Shown one piece after another: positions 1 through 5,812 of a stretch of 16,979 nt of DNA. Under the pieces are notes generated by a model, which saw only the letters and a list, made by a program, of their open reading frames with translations, was not told the DNA's origin and ran no database searches. The position numbers were made by a program, and so were the translations under genes. The first letter of the stretch is position 1; every line of letters starts with the position of its first letter. This DNA comes from Flavipsychrobacter stenotrophus (GTDB taxonomy: Bacteria > Bacteroidota > Bacteroidia > Chitinophagales > Chitinophagaceae): positions 1-16,979 of the forward strand of contig CANCOG010000038.1 of the NCBI GenBank assembly GCA_947379685.1, in the 5' to 3' direction.

Positions 1-666
1 GACACAAATGGTATCATTACTACTGTTGCAGGTAATGGAACATCCGTTTTTGCGGGTGATGGTGGCCCTGCTACAGCCGCGAGTTTCCAAAACCCTGATA
101 ATGTAGCATTTGATTCTATTGGTAATATGTATATTTCGGACTGGCAGAACAACCGGTTGCGCAAGGTTGATACATTTGGAATAGTTCGGACTATTGCCGG
201 TAATGGTAGCATCGGCTTTGGCGGGGACGGCGGTCCGGCAACTGCGGCCGGGCTTTCAGTTGGCACATTCCTTTTTGACCGGAAGGGCAATATCCTGCTT
301 GGTGACCCTTATAACCACAGGATTCGAAAGATAGATACCGCCGGAATTATAACCACTTTTGCGGGGAATGGCACCGCGGGCTTTGCGGGTGATGGTGGCC
401 CGGCATCAGCTGCAACATTTTACAGCCCTGACTTTTTGATATATGGCCCAAACGGGAGTATTATTTTATCAGATGAACTTAATCATAAGTTGAGAAAGAT
501 AGATACGAACGGAATCGTGTCGACAATTGCCGGAACCACCGAGGGGTTTAGTGGTGACGGAGGCCCTGCGAGTGCTGCCCAATTTAACTATCCTACCGGT
601 ATGGCTTTTGACGCTTCGGGTTATTTGTACGTTGCTGACCTTTGGAACAACAGAATCAGAAGAATT
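1..666 (+). repeat. Four in-frame NHL repeat units of 165-168 bp
   Basis: Units lie at about 1-168, 169-333, 334-501 and 502-666, each starting at a D-T-x-G-I codon run. The protein-level identity is clear while the DNA has diverged, so this is an old tandem duplication within a coding region rather than a recent one. Confidence 0.85.
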
Positions 667-948
667 CAATTTCCGGGCATGGCAACTACAGTTGGGGTGA
701 GTGCCGTGATGGCGGGGCTCTTGCCTGTCATCTATCCTAATCCGACCACTGGTTTGATCCACATTCTCAATTTAAAATCCGGCACCAAGTACATGTTGAT
801 GGGTATTGGAGGAACGGTTGTTATATCTGGTACTTTTGAGAACGGCGAGGGGACGCTTTCTCTGGAACAACTTGCCCACGGCTCATACATTTTGACTCTA
901 ACTGATAAAGATGGTGGATTCGACCGGTCAGTTATCGTGAAAGAGTAG
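1..948 (+). CDS. NHL-repeat secreted protein with T9SS type A C-terminal sorting domain (5' end outside window)
   Basis: The open frame runs from base 1 without a start, so this is the C-terminal 315 residues of a larger protein. It contains four NHL-type beta-propeller repeats of 55-56 residues, each with a GDGGPA(T/S)AA segment and ending in a NxR(L/I)R(K/R)(V/I)-like motif. About the last 75 residues form a separate beta-rich domain that begins with YPNPTTG and ends in VIVKE. That layout is typical of the type A sorting signal recognised by the type IX secretion system of Bacteroidota. The protein is therefore inferred to be exported across the outer membrane and anchored or released there. 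NHL propellers generally mediate binding, so no enzymatic role can be claimed. The N-terminal signal peptide and further repeats would lie upstream of the window. Confidence 0.9.
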   Translation, partial: DTNGIITTVAGNGTSVFAGDGGPATAASFQNPDNVAFDSIGNMYISDWQNNRLRKVDTFGIVRTIAGNGSIGFGGDGGPATAAGLSVGTFLFDRKGNILLGDPYNHRIRKIDTAGIITTFAGNGTAGFAGDGGPASAATFYSPDFLIYGPNGSIILSDELNHKLRKIDTNGIVSTIAGTTEGFSGDGGPASAAQFNYPTGMAFDASGYLYVADLWNNRIRRIQFPGMATTVGVSAVMAGLLPVIYPNPTTGLIHILNLKSGTKYMLMGIGGTVVISGTFENGEGTLSLEQLAHGSYILTLTDKDGGFDRSVIVKE

Positions 949-1077
949 TTAGTATTGGTCATTTGACCTGAGCTCTTGAGGTGTTTCAATCTTGTGGAAC
1001 AATTTGGTGTTTTTTTACCCCTGCTCTGTAAGGGTGGTCACCTTATCGGGCAATGCACAAGTTTTTAAACAGTATCC

Positions 1078-1085
1078 TACCTTTG
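1078..1085 (+). promoter_or_regulatory. Bacteroidota-type -7 element TACCTTTG
   Basis: TACCTTTG matches the TAnnTTTG consensus for the Bacteroidota primary sigma factor. It lies 25 bases before the ATG at 1111. No clear TTG -33 element is seen at the usual 19-21 base spacing, so this is a moderate call. Confidence 0.5.
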
Positions 1086-1110
1086 CGCTGCAAAAATTAT
1101 TTGCGGCTTT

Positions 1111-1566
1111 ATGAAGAAAACTATTTTATTCCTGTTGTTGTTAGCAGGCTTGTCTGCGCTTTCGGGCTTTCTGATGTCGGAGATGTCGTGGATAGGGCGT
1201 GTGGGTATTAATTTGATGCACAAGGAATATAGGTTTCTGAAGGTATGGTGGCAGGGGGCGGCTGTTGTATATGGCGTTCTTTTGGTGTTATTTGGTATAC
1301 AATCTGTTTTGCACAGGGCCGCTAATATTTGGGTGGCGCGGTTGTTGCACGTTGTGTTTCTGGCAGGGGCGGTTGGTGGATTGTATTTAACCAATGCCGA
1401 TTTTTCTGATGACTTTTCGCATAACCTGCTTAAGCAGCGCTTTCACATGGGAGCCTATTTATTTTGGGGTGGCTGGATGCTGATCAGCTTGTTTTTTCTG
1501 GCTAAAAAGCAGAAAAGGGCGCCACTAGCTACAGATGCAGGTAGTACGGCGAGAGCAGATCAGTAA
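1111..1566 (+). CDS. Hypothetical four-helix inner-membrane protein
   Basis: The 151-residue product was not recognised as a characterised family. It begins with a hydrophobic segment (about residues 4-22) and has three more likely membrane helices at about 45-65, 72-95 and 113-133. The C-terminal tail is short, basic and then polar, and is probably cytoplasmic. Between the last two helices is an acidic and histidine-containing stretch (NADFSDDFSHN) that would sit in a loop. The ATG at 1111 follows a TAnnTTTG element and is the only sensible start. The last 38 bases overlap the convergent end of trmN6, so the two genes share their 3' ends. No function is proposed. Confidence 0.7.
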   Translation: MKKTILFLLLLAGLSALSGFLMSEMSWIGRVGINLMHKEYRFLKVWWQGAAVVYGVLLVLFGIQSVLHRAANIWVARLLHVVFLAGAVGGLYLTNADFSDDFSHNLLKQRFHMGAYLFWGGWMLISLFFLAKKQKRAPLATDAGSTARADQ

Positions 1567-2248
1567 ACTGCGGAGTATACTGGTCGTTTTGGTCTTTTAT
1601 CACCAATTCTTCATCTAAAGATGTATTGTTTCCAGTCTTGCTGAATAATGCCACTATCCTTTTTACCGGTGCCCCGTGCCTATGCCTGATTGACAGCTTC
1701 CTTAGTGTTTTCCATCCTTTTTGGGCGGCCAATTCTTCCATCAGGTTGTATTCATCGGCAGGCAGAATGATGGAGACATAGCCTGTTGGTTTAAGCAGTT
1801 TTTCGAAACACAACAGCAGATCGGCATAGGATAGTGACAGGGTATGCCTGGCTGCATTCTTGCTTTGTGATTGGCCGAGCAAGCTGTTGTTGAAGAAGGG
1901 AGGGTTGGTAATAATGAGATCATATGGAGTAGGTTGAGTGTATTCCCTTACGTCCGCTTCCAGTACATTTATTCTGTTGGCCCAGAGCGAATTGCTGCAG
2001 TTAGTCCGCGCCTGCATTGCGGCCTGCGGCTCTATTTCAATAGCGTCAATGATGACAGAAGGGTTTGCCTGTGCGAGCATGAGGGAAAGCAGGCCGGTAC
2101 CGGTTCCAATGTCCAGAATGCTGCTAACGCCAGAAGATACAGGCGTCCAGGCACCTTGTATACAGGCATCAGTTGTTACCTTCATGGCACAATGTCCCTG
2201 ATCTATCCGAAATTGCTTAAACTGGAAGTAGTCATTCCCTTTTACCAT
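1529..2248 (-). CDS. trmN6: tRNA1(Val) (adenine(37)-N6)-methyltransferase, TrmN6/YfiC family
   Basis: This is a 239-residue class I SAM-dependent methyltransferase expected to methylate N6 of A37 in tRNA-Val. The N-terminal block FxFKQFxIDQGHCAMKVTTD (about residues 8-27) followed by GAW closely resembles E. coli YfiC. The SAM-binding motif I DIGTGTG lies at 46-52. The NPPFF catalytic motif at 115-119 is the (N/D)PP(Y/F) signature of N6-adenine methyltransferases. The ATG at 2248-2246 overlaps the stop of tsaD (ATGGTAA), so translation is probably coupled to it. The 3' end overlaps the convergent gene at 1111-1566. Length fits the family. The main uncertainty is the exact tRNA substrate, which is transferred from the E. 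coli enzyme. Confidence 0.9.
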   Translation of the reverse strand: MVKGNDYFQFKQFRIDQGHCAMKVTTDACIQGAWTPVSSGVSSILDIGTGTGLLSLMLAQANPSVIIDAIEIEPQAAMQARTNCSNSLWANRINVLEADVREYTQPTPYDLIITNPPFFNNSLLGQSQSKNAARHTLSLSYADLLLCFEKLLKPTGYVSIILPADEYNLMEELAAQKGWKTLRKLSIRHRHGAPVKRIVALFSKTGNNTSLDEELVIKDQNDQYTPQFTDLLSPYYLHL

Positions 2249-3249
2249 GTGGCGCGTGCGCTTGGGCTTGTAGAAAGGTCGGCGAGTTGTCCGCTTAAGA
2301 ATTTGTAATAGCCGGTGATGCCTATCATAGCTGCATTGTCAGTACAATATTCAAATTTAGGTATATAAACCTGCCATCCGTTTTTTACGCCCGCTTCCTG
2401 AATCGCTTTTCTTAGTCCGCTGTTGGCAGAAACGCCGCCAGCAATACCAATATGCTTAATGCCAGTGTCTTTAGCAGCTTTTTCCAGCTTAGTCATCAAC
2501 ATTTTGACAATGGTGTATTGTGCGGAAGCACAGATATTGATTACGTTTTTCTCAATGAAATCCGGATCTAGCTTCTTTTGAGCCTGAAGGAAGTACAGGA
2601 TGGAGGTTTTTATGCCGCTAAAGCTGAAATCGTACCCCTTCATTTCGGAAACGGGAAACTTGAATGCGAGCGGGTCACCCAGTTTTGCATTTTTATCGAC
2701 CAAGGGACCACCGGGGTAGGGCAGGCCCAGCATTTTCGCCACTTTATCGAATGCTTCTCCAGCCGCATCGTCAATTGTCTCGCCTATTACTTCCATGTCC
2801 AGGTAATCTTTGCAGAGGACGATCTGGGTATGGCCACCCGAGACAGTCAGGCATAAAAACGGGAACGGCGGGTTAGCTTCAATAAAGTGAGCCAGCACAT
2901 GTGCCTGCATGTGATGCACTGCAATGAGCGGGATATTTCTTGCCTGAGCGAAGCCCTTGGCAAAGCAAGCGCCTACAATTAATGACCCGATAAGTCCCGG
3001 GGCCTGTGTGAAAGCGACTGCGGTAATTTCATTTTTAATGATCCCGGAATCTGCTATTGCGGCATCTACTACCGGTGCGATATTTTGCATATGTACCCGG
3101 GAGGCGAGCTCTGGCACCACGCCACCAAAGCGCTCATGCACGCTTTGCGTTGCGATGACATTGCTCAATACGTGGCCGTTGCTGATGATTGCAGCGCTGG
3201 TCTCGTCGCAGGAAGATTCGATAGCGAGTATGTTTATTTTATCTGACAT
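2242..3249 (-). CDS. tsaD: tRNA N6-adenosine threonylcarbamoyltransferase TsaD
   Basis: The 335-residue product is the catalytic subunit that transfers the threonylcarbamoyl group to A37 of ANN-decoding tRNAs, giving t6A. It is an ASKHA-fold metalloprotein that works with TsaB, TsaC and TsaE, none of which is encoded here. Visible signatures are the N-terminal AIESSCDETSAA, the metal-binding HxxxH (H113 and H117 in HHMQAH), SGGHTQ at about 137-142, the IAGGVSANSGLR nucleotide-binding loop, and the C-terminal CTDNAAMIG with its metal-ligand aspartate. Length is normal for the family. The ATG at 3249-3247 lies about 25-30 bases after a TATATTTG element. It is the first gene of a two-gene unit with trmN6 and diverges from the RNase P RNA gene. 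Confidence 0.97.
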   Translation of the reverse strand: MSDKINILAIESSCDETSAAIISNGHVLSNVIATQSVHERFGGVVPELASRVHMQNIAPVVDAAIADSGIIKNEITAVAFTQAPGLIGSLIVGACFAKGFAQARNIPLIAVHHMQAHVLAHFIEANPPFPFLCLTVSGGHTQIVLCKDYLDMEVIGETIDDAAGEAFDKVAKMLGLPYPGGPLVDKNAKLGDPLAFKFPVSEMKGYDFSFSGIKTSILYFLQAQKKLDPDFIEKNVINICASAQYTIVKMLMTKLEKAAKDTGIKHIGIAGGVSANSGLRKAIQEAGVKNGWQVYIPKFEYCTDNAAMIGITGYYKFLSGQLADLSTSPSARATW

Positions 3250-3278
3250 TATAAAGTAATGGCGTGGTTTTTGTCGTA

Positions 3279-3305
3279 CAAATATATGCTGGTGTGGATT
3301 ACCAA
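3279..3305 (-). promoter_or_regulatory. Promoter of the tsaD-trmN6 unit
   Basis: On the minus strand TATATTTG (3286-3279) matches the -7 consensus. A TTG (3305-3303) lies 16 bases upstream of it, slightly closer than usual. The expected transcript would start about 25 bases before the tsaD ATG. Confidence 0.5.
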
Positions 3306-3358
3306 GGAATAACTTTCCGCTTAAAGATAATTTAATACTATTTTATGAGGCGGGGCGG

Positions 3359-3388
3359 TTGTTTTTAACAGAAAGTTATTTATCTTTG
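3359..3388 (+). promoter_or_regulatory. Promoter of the RNase P RNA gene
   Basis: TTG at 3359-3361 and TATCTTTG at 3381-3388 are separated by 19 bases, a good fit to the Bacteroidota -33/-7 pattern. Transcription would begin at about 3392-3394. That is exactly where the 5' strand of helix P1 of the RNA begins, so the two assignments support each other. Confidence 0.75.
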
Positions 3389-3391
3389 ATG

Positions 3392-3763
3392 AACTACAAA
3401 GCGGGTTATCGCCGGGGGCTTTATGTTCCCGGAGGAAAGTCCGGACAGTATAGGGCAGCGCACTACCTAACGGGTAGGCATTCCGCGAAAGATGGAGTTG
3501 ACAGATAGTGCCACAGAAAATTACCGCCCCACTTTTTCGGGGTAAGGGTGAAAATGTAGTGTAAGAGACTACGATGTATATTGGCGACAAAGTATATGGG
3601 TAAACCTTGCGTGCTGAAATGCCAAATAAGCAGGCGATTGAGGGCGGCTCGTCCGATGTCTGTGGGTTGGCAGCTTGAGGTGTTGCGTGAGCAGCATCCC
3701 AGATAAATGATAGCCATTCGGCCTTCGGGTTGGATACAGAATCCGGCTTATAGTTTTGTAGTT
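3392..3763 (+). ncRNA. rnpB: RNase P RNA, bacterial class A
   Basis: This is the catalytic RNA that removes 5' leaders from pre-tRNAs together with the RnpA protein. The conserved 5' core GAGGAAAGTCCGGAC is at 3432-3446. CACAGAAAATTACCGCC (about 3512-3528) is followed by GGGTAAGGGTGAAA. The 3' core is AGATAAATGATAGCC (about 3701-3715) and ACAGAATCCGGCTTA (3736-3750). The ends are set by helix P1: CTACAAA at 3394-3400 pairs perfectly with TTTGTAG at 3755-3761, extendable by two A-T pairs. A run of seven T follows at 3762-3768, so P1 may also act as the terminator stem. The total of about 372 bases is normal for the class. The minus-strand open frame across it is spurious. Confidence 0.96.
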
Positions 3764-3768
3764 TTTTT
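3762..3768 (+). terminator. rnpB: T-tract ending the RNase P RNA transcript
   Basis: Seven consecutive T directly follow the 3' strand of helix P1. Since P1 pairs the two ends of the whole RNA, this is not a classic local hairpin terminator, and the precise 3' end may be made by processing. Confidence 0.45.
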
Positions 3769-3853
3769 AGTAAAAGAGTATTTTGTTTAATAGTAAATTG
3801 TAACAATAACAGTGGCTTTTGGAAGTGGAATTGTGATTTAATTGTTAATTGGG

Positions 3854-3883
3854 TTGTTTTTTCGGAAACAATGTTTAAATTTG
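3854..3883 (+). promoter_or_regulatory. Promoter of the PIDGG-motif small protein gene
   Basis: TTG at 3854-3856 and TAAATTTG at 3876-3883 are 19 bases apart. The expected transcript start (about 3888-3890) falls at or just before the ATG at 3890 and 12 bases before the ATG at 3902. This favours 3902 as the start and rules out the TTG at 3842. Confidence 0.65.
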
Positions 3884-3901
3884 TGTACCATGTTGAGAAA
3901 A

Positions 3902-4165
3902 ATGAAAATAACACAGAGAAAGGCGAGGGTTAGCTTGTTGCCAATTTTGATGTTCTTAGTCTTCACAGCTTTGCCATTTATTACTTTGGCGCAGGCGGAT
4001 TTTGAATCATCATTGGACGCAGCTGGAACCGGGACGGATGGGAGTCTTCATGAAGCTCCGATTGATGGGGGTACTGTTTTCTTAGTACTTGCAGGTGTGC
4101 TGTTTGGTGTTTATAAGCTATATAAGATAGCTCAAAGTAGAAATAATATTGCATTGTCTAATTAA
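3902..4165 (+). CDS. Small exported protein with a PIDGG C-terminal membrane-anchor motif
   Basis: The 87-residue product (91 if the ATG at 3890 is used) has a basic N-terminus and a hydrophobic signal segment at about residues 11-30, ending near LAQA. A short acidic, glycine-rich linker follows, then APIDGG at 52-57, a second hydrophobic helix at about 58-73 and a basic tail (YKLYK). This tripartite end of motif, membrane helix and basic residues resembles the PIDGG-type ('PID-CTERM') small-protein group that I recall from Bacteroidota annotation. That name is from memory and unverified. With almost no mature domain left between the two hydrophobic parts, a structural or signalling role is possible, but none can be assigned. 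It is a single-gene unit between its own promoter and a strong terminator. Confidence 0.75.
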   Translation: MKITQRKARVSLLPILMFLVFTALPFITLAQADFESSLDAAGTGTDGSLHEAPIDGGTVFLVLAGVLFGVYKLYKIAQSRNNIALSN

Positions 4166-4251
4166 TTCCAATAGGAGGAAATTGGGGCTTTTTGTCCATA
4201 TTTAATACTTCATTTTTTACCACCAAAAAGTATACACCCTAAAAATACTTG

Positions 4252-4295
4252 AGTCAACTAACTGAATCACTCTGTGATTTGTTAGTTGACTTTTT
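4252..4295 (+). terminator. Strong rho-independent terminator
   Basis: AGTCAACTAAC (4252-4262) pairs perfectly with GTTAGTTGACT (4281-4291). Inside it AATCAC (4265-4270) pairs with GTGATT (4274-4279) around a TCT loop, giving a nearly continuous 17-pair hairpin followed by TTTTT. It ends the transcript of the small protein gene at 3902-4165. Confidence 0.9.
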
Positions 4296-4376
4296 GCGTT
4301 TGTTAGAATTTGATATTGTTTTTTGGGTTTAATAGGAAGTCTGGGGGAGTATGGATGCTGGTTTTTAATTGATTTT

Positions 4377-4826
4377 ATGATCGAATTTTCAGAAGTACAG
4401 ACGTACGGGTGGGTTTTAAATACTATTGGATTTGTTGGTTGCCTGGTTCTCCTGCTGCTAGGCTGGAGATTTTTTGCGAAAAAGGTCTATATGTTTTTGC
4501 TCATTCCTTTTGTTTTACTTGCTGTCTTTTTTATGATGTTCCGGCTGGAAACAAGAATAGATGCTGCCGGAATCCACTATCGCATGTTTCCCGCTGAGTT
4601 GCACGAAACGACTATTCCGTGGGGTAGGGTCGATCGCCTGCAAGTGAGGAGTTATATTTTGCAAAGTAGAACCACTCAGAAGTATAATACTTATTCTATT
4701 TTCGACAAATATGGGTTGTACATTACGCTGAATAGTGGCGATGGGAGAGTTGTGGTATTGGGGACGAAGAAGCCCGAGGAGCTTAAGAAACAAGTTATGC
4801 TGATTACCCGTTCTATGCGGCGTTAA
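4377..4826 (+). CDS. Hypothetical membrane protein with a bacterial PH-like domain
   Basis: The 149-residue product, read from the ATG at 4377, has two membrane helices at about residues 13-33 and 38-55. A soluble domain of roughly 90 residues follows. Its beta-rich pattern (DAAGIHYRMFP, then TIPWGRVDRLQV, YGLYITLNSGDGRVVVLG and a closing amphipathic helix EELKKQVMLITRSM) fits the PH-like domain seen after paired membrane helices in many bacterial proteins of unknown role. The open frame extends to a TTG at 4323, but that would put charged and polar residues ahead of the first helix and has no support. No clear -7 element was found. The function is unknown; PH-like membrane proteins have been linked to envelope stress only in some cases. 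Confidence 0.65.
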   Translation: MIEFSEVQTYGWVLNTIGFVGCLVLLLLGWRFFAKKVYMFLLIPFVLLAVFFMMFRLETRIDAAGIHYRMFPAELHETTIPWGRVDRLQVRSYILQSRTTQKYNTYSIFDKYGLYITLNSGDGRVVVLGTKKPEELKKQVMLITRSMRR

Positions 4827-4877
4827 GTAGATAGTCGTAAGTCGTGAGTCGTGAGTAGATAGTCGTTAGTTGGGAGT
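4826..4877 (+). repeat. Degenerate AGTCGT/AGTAGATAGTCGT short tandem repeat
   Basis: AGTAGATAGTCGT occurs twice (4826-4838 and 4854-4866), 28 bases apart. The sequence between and after them is made of related AAGTCGTG, AGTCGTG and AGTTGGGAGT units. It begins at the stop codon of the preceding gene and lies wholly between genes. Confidence 0.75.
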
Positions 4878-4952
4878 AAAAACTATAGGAATTAAGGCTG
4901 CAAATTCCTCTTTATTCAACTTCAGCCATCTGTTTGTTTTATAGACTAACTT

Positions 4953-5309
4953 ATGAAGAGATCAGATATTCGGCTGGTGATAATTGTATTGTCAATTGCT
5001 GGCTTAGTTGTTGTCCTGCCGTTTGTTGGTTTCTTTCTTATTCATTGTGGTGGCGAGGATATTGCACCTAGACATTTTAATGGTGTAATTTCTGGTAAGT
5101 TTGAACATCAGGAACGTGGTGAATGTATTGTTGTGGCGGGTAACGGAAAGTTTGATACCATTAGAGTATGGGACACACGGATGTTTCCAATTTACAAAGA
5201 ATCATTGATCGGGGATTCGCTTATTAAATTTGAGGGAGCCAGGTCAATTTTGCCGAAGCGTAAGGATACAGTCAGGGAATATGAGTATCCTGTATTTAAG
5301 TATGATTGA
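4953..5309 (+). CDS. Hypothetical single-pass membrane-anchored protein
   Basis: The 118-residue product is of no family I recognise. A basic N-terminus (MKRSDIR) leads into one long hydrophobic helix at about residues 8-32. A soluble part of about 85 residues follows, with short beta-strand-like stretches (HFNGVISGKFEHQ, ECIVVAGNGKFDTIRVWD) and a charged C-terminus (KRKDTVREYEYPVFKYD). The helix could be an uncleaved signal anchor, with a cysteine at position 34 just after it. The surrounding residues do not make a convincing lipobox. It stands alone: the preceding gene ends 126 bases upstream and the next has its own promoter. No promoter element matching TAnnTTTG was found close to the start. 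Confidence 0.55.
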   Translation: MKRSDIRLVIIVLSIAGLVVVLPFVGFFLIHCGGEDIAPRHFNGVISGKFEHQERGECIVVAGNGKFDTIRVWDTRMFPIYKESLIGDSLIKFEGARSILPKRKDTVREYEYPVFKYD

Positions 5310-5391
5310 GTCCAGTTTTAACGAAAATCTATTCTGAAGTTCAGGCCAATTTTAAGAGTTTTCATCCAAATTTTATTCTGCGAAAAAAATA

Positions 5392-5424
5392 TTTGCTAAA
5401 ACTATAAAAATAGTTTTACCTTTG
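5392..5424 (+). promoter_or_regulatory. Promoter of the blaI/M56-amidase operon
   Basis: TTTG at 5392-5395 and TACCTTTG at 5417-5424 are separated by 21 bases, matching the Bacteroidota pattern. The ATG of the repressor gene lies 20 bases after the -7 element. Confidence 0.75.
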
Positions 5425-5440
5425 AACTATAAATGTAGTT
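5398..5440 (+). promoter_or_regulatory. Two BlaI-type operator dyads over the promoter
   Basis: Dyad 1 is AAAACTAT (5398-5405), four A, then ATAGTTTT (5410-5417), a perfect inverted repeat filling the space between the -33 and -7 elements. Dyad 2 is AACTATAA (5425-5432) and ATGTAGTT (5433-5440), imperfect, covering the expected transcription start. Both share ACTA-N6-TAGT, and their centres are 25 bases apart. BlaI/MecI repressors are known to bind TACA/TGTA-type dyads, and dyad 2 carries the TGTAGT half. Binding here would block the promoter and give autoregulation. Confidence 0.7.
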
Positions 5441-5444
5441 TTAG

Positions 5445-5801
5445 ATGAAAACGCTGACAAAGGCAGAGGAAGAAGTAATGAAGGTGCTCTGGAAACTAGG
5501 TAGTGGATTGCTGATGGAAATTGTTGAAAAAATGCCGGAACCACAGCCGCATAAGAATACCGTCGCTACTATTCTCAAAACGTTGGTTGATAAGCAGGTT
5601 GTTTCCATTGAGCACCTGGGGCGGATACACAGGTATCACCCGCTGATCTCGAAAGAAGCATACTCTGACAAGACACTTACACAAATGGTAAAGGGGTACT
5701 TTGAAGGGTCGTTCAGCAATGTGGTTTCCTTCCTTGTCGATGAAAAGAAGCTTTCAATCCAGGATCTGGAGTTATTACTCAAAGAATTGAAAAACAAATA
5801 A
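5445..5801 (+). CDS. blaI: BlaI/MecI/CopY-family transcriptional repressor
   Basis: The 118-residue product is a winged-helix repressor of the BlaI/MecI type. It opens with LTKAEEEVMKVLWKLG and continues through the recognition-helix region KNTVATILKTLVDKQ to the wing (GRIHRYHPLIS), together about residues 3-70. The C-terminal helical dimerisation region contains SFLVDEKKLSIQDLE. In staphylococcal BlaI the BlaR1 protease cuts in the equivalent C-terminal part, and a similar cleavage here is inferred. Length is standard. The gene is 11 bases upstream of the M56 protease gene, the usual blaI-blaR1 order, and two dyads overlie its promoter. No beta-lactamase gene is adjacent, so the regulated target is not the classic one, or is elsewhere. 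The symbol denotes the family, not proven orthology. Confidence 0.92.
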   Translation: MKTLTKAEEEVMKVLWKLGSGLLMEIVEKMPEPQPHKNTVATILKTLVDKQVVSIEHLGRIHRYHPLISKEAYSDKTLTQMVKGYFEGSFSNVVSFLVDEKKLSIQDLELLLKELKNK

Positions 5802-5812
5802 AGCGTTTTTGT

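Noticed and set aside
957..968. GGTCA-TT-TGACC palindrome after the NHL gene as a terminator
   Set aside because: Only five pairs with a two-base loop and no T-tract directly after it.
3321..3914. 197-residue open frame on the minus strand
   Set aside because: It lies across the RNase P RNA gene and has no protein-like family features.
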